Source: Denitrificimonas caeni DSM 24390
GTDB lineage: Bacteria > Pseudomonadota > Gammaproteobacteria > Pseudomonadales > Pseudomonadaceae
Assembly: GCF_000421765.1 (NCBI RefSeq)
Contig: NZ_ATXQ01000010.1
Coordinates: 1 to 64,000, forward strand
DNA: 64,000 nucleotides
Direction: 5' to 3'
Below the pieces are notes generated by a model. That model made no database searches and had not been told where the DNA came from. It saw nothing but the letters and a program-made list of their open reading frames with translations. Both the position numbers and the translations under genes were made by a program. Positions 1 to 13,767 of the stretch are shown piece by piece. Each line of letters begins with the position of its first letter. Within the stretch, counting starts at the first letter, position 1.

Positions 1-429
<429 letters not shown>

Positions 430-615
430 ATATACTGATCGGATTTTGAGAAAATCCTAAACTTGGCTCAGCAATCGCAAATATCTTTTATTAATAAACT
501 AAAAAAGACAAAAATAATTCTACAAATTTACATTCGCGGAATAACTTGTGGTGCTGATAATCTTGCTGACTATCAATCATCTAACACAAGCACCCACACG
601 AATTGCTTGATTCAA

Positions 616-629
616 ATTGTTAAAGAACG
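616..629 (-). promoter_or_regulatory. rRNA antitermination boxA
   Basis: Read on the minus strand this is CGTTCTTTAACAAT, which matches the gammaproteobacterial rRNA boxA (TGCTCTTTAACAA) closely. It lies in the leader between the promoter and the 16S start, where NusB/NusE-dependent antitermination is loaded in known rrn operons. Confidence 0.8.
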
Positions 630-665
630 TTTCGATGAAGTCTTTCGGCTTCAGCGAGGAGGCGT

Positions 666-730
666 ATTCTACACTCTCCAAAGTAACTGTCAAGCTTAAT
701 TTTTAACTTATATCCTTAAAAATCAACTTG
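666..730 (-). promoter_or_regulatory. rrn promoter with AT-rich UP region
   Basis: On the minus strand a perfect -35 TTGACA (complement at 688-693) is followed after 16 bases by TAGAAT (complement at 666-671). The 16-bp spacer and the GC-rich stretch just downstream are typical of stringently controlled rRNA P1 promoters. Upstream, about 697-730 is almost pure A/T, as expected for an UP element. The leader from about 659 to 430 holds boxA and otherwise no gene. Confidence 0.8.
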
Positions 731-821
731 TTACCTGATTCACACTGCTTGTGCTCCTCAAGAACGCCCATAGTACAGTCTTTTAAAAAAAGCACAATAG
801 CCAACCTTTAAAAAACTTATT

Positions 822-2021
822 TTATTGAGCAAGTAGCCTAATGCGTGCAAAGCTTTTTTTACCAGCTTGGCATACATGTTCAGCACCCAGTTTAAAGATG
901 AAGTCTCGAGTGACAACCTCGCCATCTACGCGAACACTGCCAGCAGAAAGCATATCTCTTGCGCCAGCAGCATTTTTAACCAATCCCGCTTTATTCAAAA
1001 CAGCTGCAATCGGTAAGTCAGCCTCCGCCTCGACAACTATGCTAGGCAGATCTTCCGGAAGCTCGCCTTGCTGCATGCGATTGCCTGCCGACTTATGTGC
1101 ACTTGCAGCTGCTTCTTCGCCATGAAAGCGTGCAATTAACTCATGCGCCAACTCAATTTTAATATCTCGCGGATTCGTACCCTGCGCAACTTTAGCTTTA
1201 AGCTGTTCAATCTCGGCAGCTGGTCGAAAACTTAAAAGCTCAAAGTATCTCCAAATCAATTCATCAGGCATAGACAGAAGCTTGCCATACATTGCACCTG
1301 GCGCTTCCTGAATGCCCACATAATTGCCTAATGACTTAGACATCTTTTTAACGCCATCCAAACCCTCAAGCAAAGGCATTGTCACAATACACTGGGGCTC
1401 TTGATCGTAAGCTCGCTGCAGCTCTCGACCCATCAACAGGTTAAAGGTCTGATCTGTACCGCCAATCTCAATATCAGCGCGCAATGCAACAGAGTCGTAA
1501 CCTTGGATTAACGGATACAAAAACTCATGGATAGCAATCGGCTGATTGGTTGTATAACGATTACTGAAGTCCTCACGCTCCAGCATGCGCGCAACCGTAT
1601 AATGTGATGCTAGACGGATAAAGTCAGCAGGCGTCAGCAACTCAAGCCATTCCGAGTTGAATACCACCTTAGTTTTGCTTTCATCCAGAATTTTGAATAC
1701 TTGCTGCTTATAGGTTTCGGCGTTCGCCAGCACTTGCTCACGCGTCAATGGTGGTCTTGTTGCGCTTTTACCACTGGGATCACCAATCATCCCTGTGAAA
1801 TCACCAATCAGGAAAACCACCTGGTGACCTAAGTCTTGCAGCATACGCAGCTTATTAAGGAGCACCGCATGCCCAAGATGAAGATCAGGCGCCGTAGGGT
1901 CAAAACCTGCTTTCACACATAATGGTTGATTGCGTTTTAACTTCTCAATCAGCTCTTTCTCGACTATGACGCCATCAGCGCCTCGTTTGATTATGGCTAA
2001 TTGCTCTTCAACGGCTTTCAT
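822..2021 (-). CDS. tyrS: Tyrosyl-tRNA synthetase
   Basis: This 399-residue class I aminoacyl-tRNA synthetase charges tRNA-Tyr in the cytoplasm. The HIGH-type signature HLGH lies near residue 48 ([12 protein letters not shown]) and the KMSKS loop is intact ([10 protein letters not shown], about residue 230). The last 60 or so residues form the S4-like RNA-binding domain. Length and sequence fit the form that sits beside an rRNA operon in P. aeruginosa, where it is called TyrZ and a second TyrS exists elsewhere. Whether this genome has a second copy cannot be told here. It is divergent from the M23 peptidase gene across about 220 bases. Confidence 0.97.
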   Translation of the reverse strand: MKAVEEQLAIIKRGADGVIVEKELIEKLKRNQPLCVKAGFDPTAPDLHLGHAVLLNKLRMLQDLGHQVVFLIGDFTGMIGDPSGKSATRPPLTREQVLANAETYKQQVFKILDESKTKVVFNSEWLELLTPADFIRLASHYTVARMLEREDFSNRYTTNQPIAIHEFLYPLIQGYDSVALRADIEIGGTDQTFNLLMGRELQRAYDQEPQCIVTMPLLEGLDGVKKMSKSLGNYVGIQEAPGAMYGKLLSMPDELIWRYFELLSFRPAAEIEQLKAKVAQGTNPRDIKIELAHELIARFHGEEAAASAHKSAGNRMQQGELPEDLPSIVVEAEADLPIAAVLNKAGLVKNAAGARDMLSAGSVRVDGEVVTRDFIFKLGAEHVCQAGKKSFARIRLLAQ

Positions 2022-2181
2022 TTCAACAGCACCACATTTTCAAGGATAGATAGCAGGACAGAATACTAGATAAGGAACTAAAAACAAATTAACGCATCAG
2101 AAAGCCGTCACCGCAGCAGCCTATTACCGTGCACCAGACGACAAAAAACCTGACTCAGCGCAAGTTACAGGCTCTATTTAC

Positions 2182-2208
2182 TTGCAGTCTGGAGGTTTTA
2201 CTTATACT
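2182..2208 (+). promoter_or_regulatory. Possible promoter for the M23 peptidase gene
   Basis: TTGCAG (2182-2187) and TATACT (2203-2208) form a sigma70-like pair with a short 15-base spacer, about 35 bases before the chosen start codon. The rest of the 2022-2241 divergent intergenic region holds no recognised site. The call rests on consensus match only. Confidence 0.3.
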
Positions 2209-2241
2209 TTATCGGATCGCTCACAGCAGACCAACAAGACC

Positions 2242-4697
<2,456 letters not shown>

Positions 4698-4708
4698 TCA
4701 GCGACGAC

Positions 4709-5059
4709 TTAAACTGAGAATGATGATCCGCAGCCACAAGTTGTAGTGGCATTCGGATTATTGATAATGAAGCGAGAGCCTTCAAGACCTTCGGTGTAAT
4801 CAACTTCAGCGCCAGCTAAGTACTGAAAACTCATAGGGTCAACCACAAGACTCACACCCTCACGCTCAATCAGCGTGTCATCTTCAGCTAATTCGTCATC
4901 AAAGGTGAAACCGTACTGGAAGCCAGAACAGCCGCCCCCAGTCACAAACACACGTAGCTTTAAACGCGGATTGCCTTCTTCTTCCACAAGAGCCTTTACT
5001 TTATTAGCGGCCCCTTGGGTAAACTGCATTGCTGCAGGGACGAAGGATTCAACACTCAT
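4709..5059 (-). CDS. erpA: Iron-sulfur cluster insertion protein ErpA
   Basis: A 116-residue A-type carrier that delivers [4Fe-4S] clusters to apo-enzymes. The three conserved cysteines are present: C44 in [10 protein letters not shown] and C108/C110 in CGCGSSFSV at the C-terminus. The frame is open upstream to 5104. The ATG at 5059 is preferred because it gives the family's usual MSVESF-type N-terminus and follows GGGAG at a suitable distance. Placement between anmK and argC matches Pseudomonas. Confidence 0.96.
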   Translation of the reverse strand: MSVESFVPAAMQFTQGAANKVKALVEEEGNPRLKLRVFVTGGGCSGFQYGFTFDDELAEDDTLIEREGVSLVVDPMSFQYLAGAEVDYTEGLEGSRFIINNPNATTTCGCGSSFSV

Positions 5060-5145
5060 TTTACTTTCTCCCAGCATGCTGCTGTAAATGACTCTGTGAT
5101 GCATTATCGGCTTATCCGACCATTAAGGTCAACTATTAACCGAAC

Positions 5146-6180
5146 TTAAGGAATTAATGCCGCCGAAGCTAAACCGCTATCCTCAGCAAGACCGAACATG
5201 ATATTCAAATTCTGTACAGCCTGCCCTGACGCACCTTTAACTAAATTATCTATCACTGACATCACCACCACTAAATCACCGTTTTGTGGGCGTTGCACAG
5301 CAATCCGGCACATGTTCGCGCCTTTGACACTGCGCGTCTGCGGAAATATACCGGCAGGCAGCACATCAACAAAACGTTCATTCTGATAGCGTTGTTCAAA
5401 AAGCGTCTGCAAATCAATACTGCGATCCACCACTGTGGCGTAAAGAGTGGCGTGAATACCACGAATCATCGGCACTAAGTGCGGCACAAAGGTTAAGCCG
5501 ACCGCTGTATTCGCTGCCCGGCTTAAGCCCTGCTTAATTTCTGGAAGATGCCGATGGCCATTAACCGCATAAGCCATCATATTTTCACCTGACTCGCAGA
5601 ATAATGAACCAACTTTCGCTCCACGGCCGGCACCGCTGACGCCCGATGCACAACTGGCAATCAGCGTTTGCGTATCAGCAACCCCAGCCTCTATCAGCGG
5701 CAATAAACCTAGCTGCACTGAAGTTGGATAGCAGCCTGGCACTGCAACCAGACGCGCGGTTTTAATCGCCTCACGATTCACTTCTGGCAAACCATATACA
5801 GCCTCGCCGAGCAGATGCGGTGCACCATGGGCTTGGCCGTACCACTTAGCCCACTCATCAGCATCTTGCAGTCGAAAATCTGCAGATAAATCTATCACTC
5901 GTGTACCGGCTTGGAGAATTTCGCCCGCCAAGCCATGCGCAACACCATGTGGTGTAGCAAAGAACACCACATCGCACGAGGTTAACGTTTCAAGGTCCGG
6001 CACAGAAAAGGTTAGGTCAGGATAGTACTCACGCAGATTGGGATACATATCGGCAACTCGCATGCCTTCTTCTGACCGTGAAGTAATAATTTCAACCTGT
6101 GCCAGCGGGTGCAGAGCAAGTAAGCGCAATAACTCAACGCCCGTGTAGCCTGTACCACCAACAATTGCGACCTTAATCAT
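5146..6180 (-). CDS. argC: N-acetyl-gamma-glutamyl-phosphate reductase
   Basis: The third enzyme of arginine synthesis, an NADPH-dependent dehydrogenase that reduces N-acetylglutamyl phosphate to the semialdehyde. The protein has 344 residues when started at the ATG at 6180, where it opens with the Rossmann motif VGGTGYTG. The frame extends seven codons further, but AGAGGG lies just upstream of 6180. The catalytic cysteine is in GCYPTS (about residue 148). The pathway kinase argB is also in this window at 42.7 kb, so the arginine genes are scattered as in pseudomonads. Confidence 0.97.
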   Translation of the reverse strand: MIKVAIVGGTGYTGVELLRLLALHPLAQVEIITSRSEEGMRVADMYPNLREYYPDLTFSVPDLETLTSCDVVFFATPHGVAHGLAGEILQAGTRVIDLSADFRLQDADEWAKWYGQAHGAPHLLGEAVYGLPEVNREAIKTARLVAVPGCYPTSVQLGLLPLIEAGVADTQTLIASCASGVSGAGRGAKVGSLFCESGENMMAYAVNGHRHLPEIKQGLSRAANTAVGLTFVPHLVPMIRGIHATLYATVVDRSIDLQTLFEQRYQNERFVDVLPAGIFPQTRSVKGANMCRIAVQRPQNGDLVVVMSVIDNLVKGASGQAVQNLNIMFGLAEDSGLASAALIP

Positions 6181-6303
6181 GCCTGCACCCTCTTTACTCA
6201 AGTAAATTTTAAATCAAACCCGATGTTTCATAACTAACACTCTACAGATGACACAGTGCTATCTGCGTACTACCATGAGCAATCTTATTTGCTGGAGTCT
6301 GTT

Positions 6304-6738
6304 ATGACGTATCTGTGGATCAAAGCCTTTCATATTATCGCAGTGGTGTGTTGGTTTGCGGGTTTATTTTACTTACCGCGCTTATTTGTTTACCACGCAC
6401 AGAGCACTGACAGTATCAGCCAAGAACGCTTCAGCATAATGGAGCGTAAGTTGTACCGAGGCATTATGCATCCATCGCTGATTGCCACTTTAGCGCTGGG
6501 CATCGGCATGTTGTACATGAATCCTGCACTGCTAAAAATGGGTTGGATGCACATCAAGCTGACTCTGCTGCTTATTCTAATCATCTATCATTTTTCACTC
6601 GGGGTGATCTACAAACGTTTCGCGCAGGGTCTGAATACAAAAAGTCATGTTTTTTATCGTTGGTTTAACGAACTGCCGGTATTATTCCTGATCGCAATTG
6701 TGTTGCTGGCTATTTTAAAGCCATTAAAGTTATTTTAA
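6304..6738 (+). CDS. hemJ: Protoporphyrinogen oxidase HemJ
   Basis: A 144-residue inner-membrane protein of the HemJ/UPF0093 family, which oxidises protoporphyrinogen IX in haem synthesis. Four hydrophobic helices are visible. The conserved histidine lies in KAFHIIAVVCWFAG (about residue 8-10) and the next helix ends FYLPRLFVYH. The start at 6304 gives the family length; the frame is open 16 codons further upstream. In P. aeruginosa a HemJ-type gene is likewise beside argC, here divergently oriented. Confidence 0.93.
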   Translation: MTYLWIKAFHIIAVVCWFAGLFYLPRLFVYHAQSTDSISQERFSIMERKLYRGIMHPSLIATLALGIGMLYMNPALLKMGWMHIKLTLLLILIIYHFSLGVIYKRFAQGLNTKSHVFYRWFNELPVLFLIAIVLLAILKPLKLF

Positions 6739-6845
6739 GAAAGTGTTAACGACAGTGCAGCAAGAGCATGAAACATTCGACTACACTGCTGTGTATATGG
6801 GTAATTTGCCTTTACAACAACCACTTCCATCAATAAGGAAGCTTT

Positions 6846-7766
6846 ATGACTGACACGCATTACAAAATCACCATGGATGGCAGTCTTGCACCAGGTGTCA
6901 CACTCGAGTTTGCTCAAGATAACTTTGCCCGACTCTTCAAAACGGATGTCAGTGCGGTGAAGCAGCTGTTTTCTGGTGGCCCGACCGTTATTAAACGAGG
7001 CATCAGCGAAGCAGAAGCTGATAAATATGTACACGCTTTATTCAATGCCGGTGTTGTTGCACGCAAAGAACTGGATCTTGCCGCCAATCTCAGTTTGGAG
7101 TCGATTGAATCCGAGCATGACGCAGATAACGGTGAGCGGATGACTTGCCCAAAATGCGAGACTGAACAAACACGCAGTGAGATGTGTGCAAACTGCGGTA
7201 TTGTTATTGCTAAGTTTAATCATTACCAAGCGCAAGCCCAGCAAGCAACCACATCAACCGCAGCATCCCCTTATGCTTCACCGCTGGCGATGGTTGTGCA
7301 AGATGACAACGAAGTCGGTGAGCTTAATATTTGGGGCGTAAACGGACGCATTGGGCGTATGCGTTATGTGGCATGGTCGATGGTCTATAGCCTTGCCATT
7401 CTACCAGTAGCGCTGATCTGTGCCTTGGCATTCAACATTTCGACATGGCTAGGCGGCTTATTAGCGGTTGTCGCATTGATTGCTGCAATGATCGTTGGTG
7501 TTCAGATTAGTGTAAAACGTTTACACGATATTGGCTGGTCAGGCTGGCTACTATTAATTGCTTTGGTTCCGCTCGTTGGTAGCATTTTCCAAATCATAAC
7601 CTTTGTCATGCCAGGCACTAAAGGTAGCAACCTGTATGGACCGCCACCGCCTGAGAATAGCCAGGCGGTAAAGGTTCTGTTTTGGATCTGGGTTGCGGTA
7701 ATAGGCGCTGCATTTGTAATCGGCATTATCACCGGCATGCTCGGCGCAATGCTTAGCGGACAATAA
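6846..7766 (+). CDS. DUF805 membrane protein with zinc ribbon and N-terminal domain
   Basis: A 306-residue protein of unknown function with three parts. Residues 1-78 form a small soluble domain (words GGPTVIKRGISEAEA), a type often fused to membrane domains of unknown role. About residues 98-120 form a zinc ribbon with two Cys pairs, CPKC and CANC. The rest, from about residue 160, is a DUF805 domain with four hydrophobic segments and the typical words GRIGRMRYVAWS, VKRLHDIGWSGW and GTKGSNLYGPPP. It stands alone, with a good AGGAAG ribosome-binding site. A strong inverted repeat separates it from convergent ppc. Confidence 0.8.
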   Translation: MTDTHYKITMDGSLAPGVTLEFAQDNFARLFKTDVSAVKQLFSGGPTVIKRGISEAEADKYVHALFNAGVVARKELDLAANLSLESIESEHDADNGERMTCPKCETEQTRSEMCANCGIVIAKFNHYQAQAQQATTSTAASPYASPLAMVVQDDNEVGELNIWGVNGRIGRMRYVAWSMVYSLAILPVALICALAFNISTWLGGLLAVVALIAAMIVGVQISVKRLHDIGWSGWLLLIALVPLVGSIFQIITFVMPGTKGSNLYGPPPPENSQAVKVLFWIWVAVIGAAFVIGIITGMLGAMLSGQ

Positions 7767-7777
7767 ACCCTGCTATA

Positions 7778-7817
7778 TGTGCTGATCAGCATCACTTTGG
7801 GTGTGCTGATCAGCACA
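7778..7817. terminator. Nested palindrome, probable two-way terminator
   Basis: Arms at 7778-7791 and 7804-7817 (TGTGCTGATCAGCA and its exact complement) form a 14-bp stem with a 12-base loop between the convergent DUF805 gene and ppc. Each arm contains the 12-bp perfect palindrome TGCTGATCAGCA, so two alternative foldings exist. No long T-run follows on either strand, so the terminator role is inferred from position. Confidence 0.55.
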
Positions 7818-7822
7818 TGCAA

Positions 7823-10459
7823 TTAGCCAGTATTACGCAGTCCTGCGGCAATCCCCGCCACAGTCACTAATAAAGCTTGCTCAATCGCTGGACAAATTGC
7901 TTCACCCTGCTCTCTTGAACGCGCCAACAGTTCAACTTGCAGCAAATGCAGCGGATCAAGGTAAGTGTCTCTTACGCTAATCGAAGCACGTACTTGTGGA
8001 TGACGCTCTAATAAATGCGTTTCACCGGTTAAGTGCAGCACTTGCTCAACCGCCTGACTGAGGTGCTGGTACAGCTGTTCACCAAAACCACGTAATTCAT
8101 CGGCAACCAAACGCTCATCGTATAAACGAGCAATACCCGAGTCGGCTTTGAGCAGCACCATTTCCAACATATCAATGCGCGCACGAAAAAATGGCCATTG
8201 ATCACGCATTTCTGCCAGCAATGATTCTTCTTGGCGAGCGATCGCATTTTGCAAGGCTGTCTCCCAACCAAGCCAAGCCGGCAGCATCATCCGCGTTTGC
8301 GTCCAAGCAAAAATCCAAGGAATAGCACGTAAGCTTTCGATGCCTCCACTACGTCGGCGCGCTGGACGACTGCCTAGTGGTAAACGTCCCAGCTCTTGCT
8401 CTGGTGTAGCCTGACGGAAATAATCCACAAATTGCGGGTGCTCCCGCACTGTTTTTCGATAAGCCTGTAGGCCATCTGCAGCTAAACGCTCCATCACCGC
8501 ACGCCAGGAATCTTTCGGTACTGGCGGCGGTAGCAAGGTCGCCTCCAGTACCGAGGCGATGTATAAATTTAAATTCTGCGCTGCCACTTTTGGCAAGCCG
8601 TATTTGAAACGAATCACCTCACCTTGCTCGGTGGTACGAAAACGTCCTGCTACCGAACCTGGCGGTTGTGACAAAATGGCTTCGTGCGCAGGTCCGCCGC
8701 CACGACCCACAGTACCGCCGCGGCCATGGAATAAAATCAGTTCGACGCCTTGCTTCGCACAAACTGCAACCAACTCTTCTTGCGCTCGGTATTGCGACCA
8801 TGCTGCAGCAGTAGTGCCTGCATCCTTGGCAGAGTCAGAATAGCCAATCATCACCTCTTGCGGCCCTGCCAAACTATTACGGTAGTCAGTCAGGCTCAAT
8901 AACTGATCAATCACGCCAGCAGCATTGTGTAAGTCATCTTGAGTTTCAAACAGCGGCACAATGCGCATGGACCGATTAAGCCCTGCTTCTTTCAGCAGTA
9001 ACTGCACAGCCAAAACATCAGAAGGTGCCGAGGCCATGGAAATGACATAAGAACCCAGCGAATCAGCCGAGGTTTGCGCAATTACCTTACAGGTATCAAG
9101 CACTTCTTGAGTGTCGGCACTGGCGGCAAATGCGCTGGATAACAGCGGTCGGCGGCTGTGTAGTTCGGCCAGTAAAAAAGTTTGACGCTGCTCTTCACTC
9201 CATTGTGCATACTCGCCCACACCGAGCCATTGGGTGATTTCATTCAAAGCACTGCTATGACGTGCAGCATCTTGTCGAATATCGAGGCGTCCTAAGGACA
9301 AACCAAAGGTTGTCGTACGACGAATAGTATCCAGTAAGTCGCCATCAGCAATCAGGCCCATACCGCACTCATGCAGCGAGCGATAGCAGAGCAATAACGG
9401 CGCTAACAGTTCATCGGTATCATGCAGAATATCAGCAGATAATGCTGTGCCGTTTGATAACGCATCTTGCAACTCAGCGCGAGTTTTACGCAAACGGGCG
9501 CGCAATTTTTTCATTAAAACGCGGTAAGGCTCATCACTCTCACCGACTAGCGCCAGTAATTCTGCGCTGGCATCCTGCATTGATAACTCAGCAGTCAGAC
9601 GTGAAATATCTCGCAGGAATAAGTCTGCAGCAATCCAGCGTGCCAATAACAAAACAGTTTTGGTCACCCGTGCGGTGACGTTAGGGTTGCCATCACGATC
9701 ACCACCCATCCAAGTGGCAAAACGAATCGGCGTCGCGGTGATTGGTAGTTTATCGCCGCCCGCCGCTTGCAAGGTTGTATCGATGTGGCGCAGGACATTC
9801 GGAATGGCTTGCCAGAGCGAACGCTCAATCACCGCAAAGCCCCAACGCGCTTCATCCACAGGAGTTGGCTGTGCACTACGAATTTCTGTGGTATGCCAGA
9901 CTTCGGCAATTAATCGGCGTAATTTAGCGATGATTTTCTCACGCTCGGCCGTGGTGAGATCGGTATGGTCCAGTGCCGCTAGCTGCTGCGCAATGGCATC
10001 GTACTTCATGATCAAAGTGCGACGTGATACTTCGGTAGGGTGCGCTGTCAGCACCAACTCAATATCTAAGTTAGCCACTGTTTGCGATAAATCTTGTGGA
10101 TTGTGACCAGCCACTTGTAGCCGCTCAAGCACCGATGCGAGCATCTGCTCTTCAAAAGCTGGCTCTTCATCGCTCTGGCGACGGCGAATCAGGTGGTATT
10201 GATCAGCAATATTCGCAAGATTAAGAAATTGGTTAAAACCACGCGCCACTGGCAACAATTCATCTTCAGACAACTGGTCTAAGGTGTCGGTCAATTGCTG
10301 ACGGCCGTCATCTGAACCGCTACGTGCGGCTTTTGCGCCTTTACGAATGCGCTCGATTTTCTCTAAGAACTCTTCGCCGCGTTGCTCACGCATGGTTGAA
10401 CCAAGCAGCTCACCTAATAAATGAACATGCTCGCGTAGACGTGAATCAATTGGAATCAT
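7823..10459 (-). CDS. ppc: Phosphoenolpyruvate carboxylase
   Basis: An 878-residue cytoplasmic enzyme that carboxylates phosphoenolpyruvate to oxaloacetate and refills the citric-acid cycle. Family signatures are all present: [12 protein letters not shown] with the catalytic histidine (about residue 137), [10 protein letters not shown], and the glycine-rich substrate loop [14 protein letters not shown] (about residues 585-598). The C-terminus ends in NTG as usual for the family. Length is normal. The gene appears monocistronic, with the small hypothetical gene at 10.6-10.9 kb in the same direction upstream. Confidence 0.98.
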   Translation of the reverse strand: MIPIDSRLREHVHLLGELLGSTMREQRGEEFLEKIERIRKGAKAARSGSDDGRQQLTDTLDQLSEDELLPVARGFNQFLNLANIADQYHLIRRRQSDEEPAFEEQMLASVLERLQVAGHNPQDLSQTVANLDIELVLTAHPTEVSRRTLIMKYDAIAQQLAALDHTDLTTAEREKIIAKLRRLIAEVWHTTEIRSAQPTPVDEARWGFAVIERSLWQAIPNVLRHIDTTLQAAGGDKLPITATPIRFATWMGGDRDGNPNVTARVTKTVLLLARWIAADLFLRDISRLTAELSMQDASAELLALVGESDEPYRVLMKKLRARLRKTRAELQDALSNGTALSADILHDTDELLAPLLLCYRSLHECGMGLIADGDLLDTIRRTTTFGLSLGRLDIRQDAARHSSALNEITQWLGVGEYAQWSEEQRQTFLLAELHSRRPLLSSAFAASADTQEVLDTCKVIAQTSADSLGSYVISMASAPSDVLAVQLLLKEAGLNRSMRIVPLFETQDDLHNAAGVIDQLLSLTDYRNSLAGPQEVMIGYSDSAKDAGTTAAAWSQYRAQEELVAVCAKQGVELILFHGRGGTVGRGGGPAHEAILSQPPGSVAGRFRTTEQGEVIRFKYGLPKVAAQNLNLYIASVLEATLLPPPVPKDSWRAVMERLAADGLQAYRKTVREHPQFVDYFRQATPEQELGRLPLGSRPARRRSGGIESLRAIPWIFAWTQTRMMLPAWLGWETALQNAIARQEESLLAEMRDQWPFFRARIDMLEMVLLKADSGIARLYDERLVADELRGFGEQLYQHLSQAVEQVLHLTGETHLLERHPQVRASISVRDTYLDPLHLLQVELLARSREQGEAICPAIEQALLVTVAGIAAGLRNTG

Positions 10460-10573
10460 GCTGGCTCTCCACTAAGGTTTGTTTCAGCTTGCCGAGTTAT
10501 CCAGCATCTGGCAAGAAAACTTTAGTGTTCGAAGCTCAAGCAAACCTCATGAAGAGCAAGGGATACTTGGATA

Positions 10574-10882
10574 TTACTGCGCGCTAAACTCGCAGCGTAC
10601 TGCACGCTTTTTATCATCGACTAACACACCGCTTAAACCTTTTTGCTTAGTATCAAACAAGACCACGATACCATCCATACACTGAGCAATTTGCTCAGCA
10701 GGTTTTAACGAAGCTTTGTAGTCTTCGCCTGGAATAGTTTTCAGCATGGTGTACTCGGCCAACAGCAATGCATCCGAAGGTTTAGCCATATGCAGATAAC
10801 CGTAATAACTTAAAATCGCCACAGTACCCAACATGCTAGCAATAGCAGTGGCAATCAATGGCCGAAAATCGCGCTCGCTCAT
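10574..10882 (-). CDS. Small membrane-anchored hypothetical protein
   Basis: A 102-residue protein I do not recognise by function. Residues 9-31 form one membrane helix (LIATAIASMLGTVAILSYYG) after a short N-terminus beginning MSERDFRP. The rest is a soluble domain with two cysteines (QCMDG and VRCEFSAQ), which could pair if exported. It lies between lysS and ppc in the same orientation with 85 and 114 bases on either side. The start follows GGAGAC. It is likely real because of its clean start and coherent membrane-plus-soluble layout. Confidence 0.6.
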   Translation of the reverse strand: MSERDFRPLIATAIASMLGTVAILSYYGYLHMAKPSDALLLAEYTMLKTIPGEDYKASLKPAEQIAQCMDGIVVLFDTKQKGLSGVLVDDKKRAVRCEFSAQ

Positions 10883-10967
10883 AATGTCTCCAGACGTAAT
10901 AGTGGTGAAAATAGACTGAGCGGCACAATCTCAAACTGATGCAAAACTGCGCGCTCATACAGGCCGA

Positions 10968-12470
10968 TTAATGCTCTGGACGCATGTGCGGGAATAAAAT
11001 CACATCGCGAATTGAAGCAGAATCAGTCAATAACATGACGAGGCGATCAATACCAATCCCTTCACCTGCGGTTGGTGGCATACCGTATTCCAAAGCACGC
11101 ACAAAGTCAGCATCGTAGTGCATGGCTTCATCATCACCGGCATCTTTATCAGCCACTTGCGCTAAGAAACGCTCAGCCTGATCTTCAGCATCATTAAGCT
11201 CGGAATACGCATTAGCAATTTCACGACCACCAATAAATAGCTCAAAACGGTCAGTGACGTTTTGATCATCGTCGTTACGACGCGCCAGCGGCGACACTTC
11301 AAAAGGATAGCGGGTGATAAAAGTAGGCTGCTCAAGCAGATGTTCAACCGTCTCTTCAAAGATCATGGTCTGTAACTTACCAATGCCTTCAAAACCCATC
11401 ACTTTAGCACCGTGTTTTTTCGCCAACGCGCGCGCTGTGTCGATATCATTTAGGTCAGCTGCAGTAATCTCTGGGTTGTACTTTAAGATGGAATCAAACA
11501 AAGATATGCGCTGGAACGGTTCACCAAAGTGGAATACTTTGCCTTGATACGGCACATCAGTTGTACCCAATACCGCTTGCGCCAGCTCACAGAACAGCTC
11601 TTCGGTCAGGTCCATGTTGTCTTCATAATCAGCATAGGCTTGATAGAATTCCAACATAGTAAATTCTGGGTTGTGACGGGTTGAGACACCTTCATTACGG
11701 AAGTTACGGTTGATTTCAAAGACGCGCTCAAAACCACCAACCACCAGACGCTTTAAGTACAGCTCTGGGGCAATACGCAAGTACATCGGCAAATCTAACG
11801 CATTGTGGTGGGTCTCAAAAGGCTTAGCCGCTGCGCCACCGGGAATGGTTTGCAGCATCGGCGTTTCCACTTCTAAGAAGTCACGCGCAGTTAAGAAATT
11901 ACGAATATGCGCGATGACTTTTGAACGGACTTGGAAGGTATGACGCACTTCTTCGTTAACAATCAAATCGACATAACGTTGACGATAACGTTGCTCGGTA
12001 TCCACTAAACCATGATGCTTATCCGGCAACGGGCGTAATGACTTGGTCAGCAACTGCACCTGATCCATGTGCACATAAAGATCACCTTTGCCAGAGCGCG
12101 ACAAAGTGCCTTCAATGCCAATAATATCGCCCAAATCCCAGCTTTTAATCTCAGCAAGTTTTTCTTCTGAGAGACTTTTACGATCCACATACGCCTGCAA
12201 GCGGCCAGTCATGTCTTGGATGACCATAAAGGCGCCGCGGTTGAGCATGATGCGGCCAGCCACTTTTACTGGTATTGCGGCGCTGACCAACTGCTCTTTA
12301 CTGTCATCTGCGTAAGCTTTCTGGATATCAGCACAGTAATGCTCGCGACGAAAATCATTCGGAAAGGCATTGCCCTTAGCACGCTCGCTGGCTAGCTTTT
12401 CTTTACGCAAGGCGATCAGTTTATTTTCTTCGTCTTGCAACTCGTGCTGGGATGGCGCTTGTTCACTCAT
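10968..12470 (-). CDS. lysS: Lysyl-tRNA synthetase (class II)
   Basis: A 500-residue class II aminoacyl-tRNA synthetase. An N-terminal OB-fold anticodon-binding domain (about residues 60-150, with [12 protein letters not shown]) precedes the catalytic core. Motif 2 is in [20 protein letters not shown] and motif 3 in [12 protein letters not shown] near the C-terminus. The ATG at 12470 (MSEQ) matches pseudomonad homologues; an ATG four codons earlier is also in frame. It lies 102 bases downstream of prfB in the same direction, the prfB-lysS pairing conserved across gammaproteobacteria. Confidence 0.97.
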   Translation of the reverse strand: MSEQAPSQHELQDEENKLIALRKEKLASERAKGNAFPNDFRREHYCADIQKAYADDSKEQLVSAAIPVKVAGRIMLNRGAFMVIQDMTGRLQAYVDRKSLSEEKLAEIKSWDLGDIIGIEGTLSRSGKGDLYVHMDQVQLLTKSLRPLPDKHHGLVDTEQRYRQRYVDLIVNEEVRHTFQVRSKVIAHIRNFLTARDFLEVETPMLQTIPGGAAAKPFETHHNALDLPMYLRIAPELYLKRLVVGGFERVFEINRNFRNEGVSTRHNPEFTMLEFYQAYADYEDNMDLTEELFCELAQAVLGTTDVPYQGKVFHFGEPFQRISLFDSILKYNPEITAADLNDIDTARALAKKHGAKVMGFEGIGKLQTMIFEETVEHLLEQPTFITRYPFEVSPLARRNDDDQNVTDRFELFIGGREIANAYSELNDAEDQAERFLAQVADKDAGDDEAMHYDADFVRALEYGMPPTAGEGIGIDRLVMLLTDSASIRDVILFPHMRPEH

Positions 12471-12572
12471 GATGGATTCCACTAATTTATTCAGATCGCT
12501 GCTTGAGCGATTATAGGCACGTCAATAGCGTGCTGATTACAGCGTCGACACGTGGTGACGTGCCGCGGCCGA

Positions 12573-13668
12573 TCAAAGTCCTTGTTTCAGACTCGCCTCT
12601 AAAAACTGATTGATGTCGCCATCTAATACAGCATCGCAGTTACTTTCTTCAACGTTGGTGCGTAAGTCTTTAATCCGCGACTGATCAAGCACATAAGAAC
12701 GAATCTGATGCCCCCAACCAATATCTGACTTACTGTCTTCAAGCTCTTGCGAAGCGGCGTTACGCTTAGATAATTCCAGCTCATACAATCTAGCGCGAAG
12801 CATTTTCATTGCGGTATCACGGTTAGCATGTTGCGAGCGTTCGTTCTGACAGCAGACCACAGTGTTAGTTGGCACGTGAGTAATACGCACCGCCGAGTCA
12901 GTGGTGTTCACGTGCTGACCACCGGCACCGGAGGAACGATAGGTGTCGGTACGCAAGTCAGCCGGATTAATATCAATTTCAATGTTGTCATCAATCTCAG
13001 GCGAGACAAACACAGCGGTAAACGAAGTGTGACGGCGGTTACCTGAGTCAAACGGACTTTTGCGCACTAAACGGTGCACGCCGGTCTCAGTACGTAACCA
13101 ACCAAAGGCGTAGTCGCCTTTAATATGTAAGGTGGCACCTTTAATACCGGCTACATCACCTGCGGACAATTCCATAATGGTTGCTTCAAACCCGTTATGA
13201 TCCGCCCAGCGCAAATACATACGCAGTAAAATATTGGCCCAATCCTGTGCTTCAGTACCACCAGAACCGGCTTGAATATCCAGGTAAGCGTTATTGGCAT
13301 CCATTTCACCGCTAAACATGCGACGAAACTCAAGCTTGCTAAGGTCTTCGCCTAAACGCGCCACTTCTGCACGAACTTCTTCAACGGTCTCTTCATCATT
13401 TTCTTCAACTGCCATTTCCAGCAGTTCTTTTGCGTCTGTCACACCGCTTGCAAGGCTGTCTAAAGTTTCGACAACTTGCGCCAGCAATGAACGCTCACGA
13501 CCAAGGTTTTGCGCATACTCTGGGTTATTCCAAACCGCAGGATCTTCCAGTTCGCGATTAACTTCGGTTAGACGCTCGTGCTTGGTATCGTAGTCAAAGA
13601 TACCCCCGAATGACTTGCGTACGCTCGGCTAAGTCATTGATGGCTAGATGGATTGGATTAACTTCCAT
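12573..13668 (-). CDS. prfB: Peptide chain release factor 2, programmed +1 frameshift
   Basis: RF2 ends translation at UGA and UAA. The gene is in two frames. The first runs from the ATG at 13668 for 24 codons to a TGA at 13596-13594. A +1 shift at CTT TGA C then continues from GAC (13595) to the stop at 12573, giving 364 residues, the usual RF2 length. The shift site has the internal Shine-Dalgarno GGGGG three bases before CTT, as in E. coli. The specificity tripeptide SPF (RKSPFDSG) and the GGQ motif (SGAGGQHVN) are present. High RF2 reads the in-frame UGA and shuts off its own synthesis. lysS follows. Confidence 0.97.
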
Positions 13669-13767
13669 AACAGACAATTCTCGCTTAATTGAACAACATA
13701 AAAACGCAGATTATACCCCAATAAATGCGCACTGTGCGCAGCTCAGCAGTACAGCAGGCGCTTTTGT

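Noticed and set aside
463-699. 78-codon open frame in the rRNA leader
   Set aside because: It runs opposite to and across the rrn promoter, boxA and leader, and has no ribosome-binding site or familiar motif.
2182-2241. TTG-started extension of the M23 peptidase
   Set aside because: It overlaps a promoter-like pair, and the ATG at 2242 matches the homologues.
10324-10685. Overlapping plus-strand frames at the ppc start
   Set aside because: They are antisense to ppc and the small membrane gene and have no coding character.
12573-13487. prfB starting at the ATG at 13487
   Set aside because: The upstream reading frame, start codon and classical frameshift site show the true gene begins at 13668.
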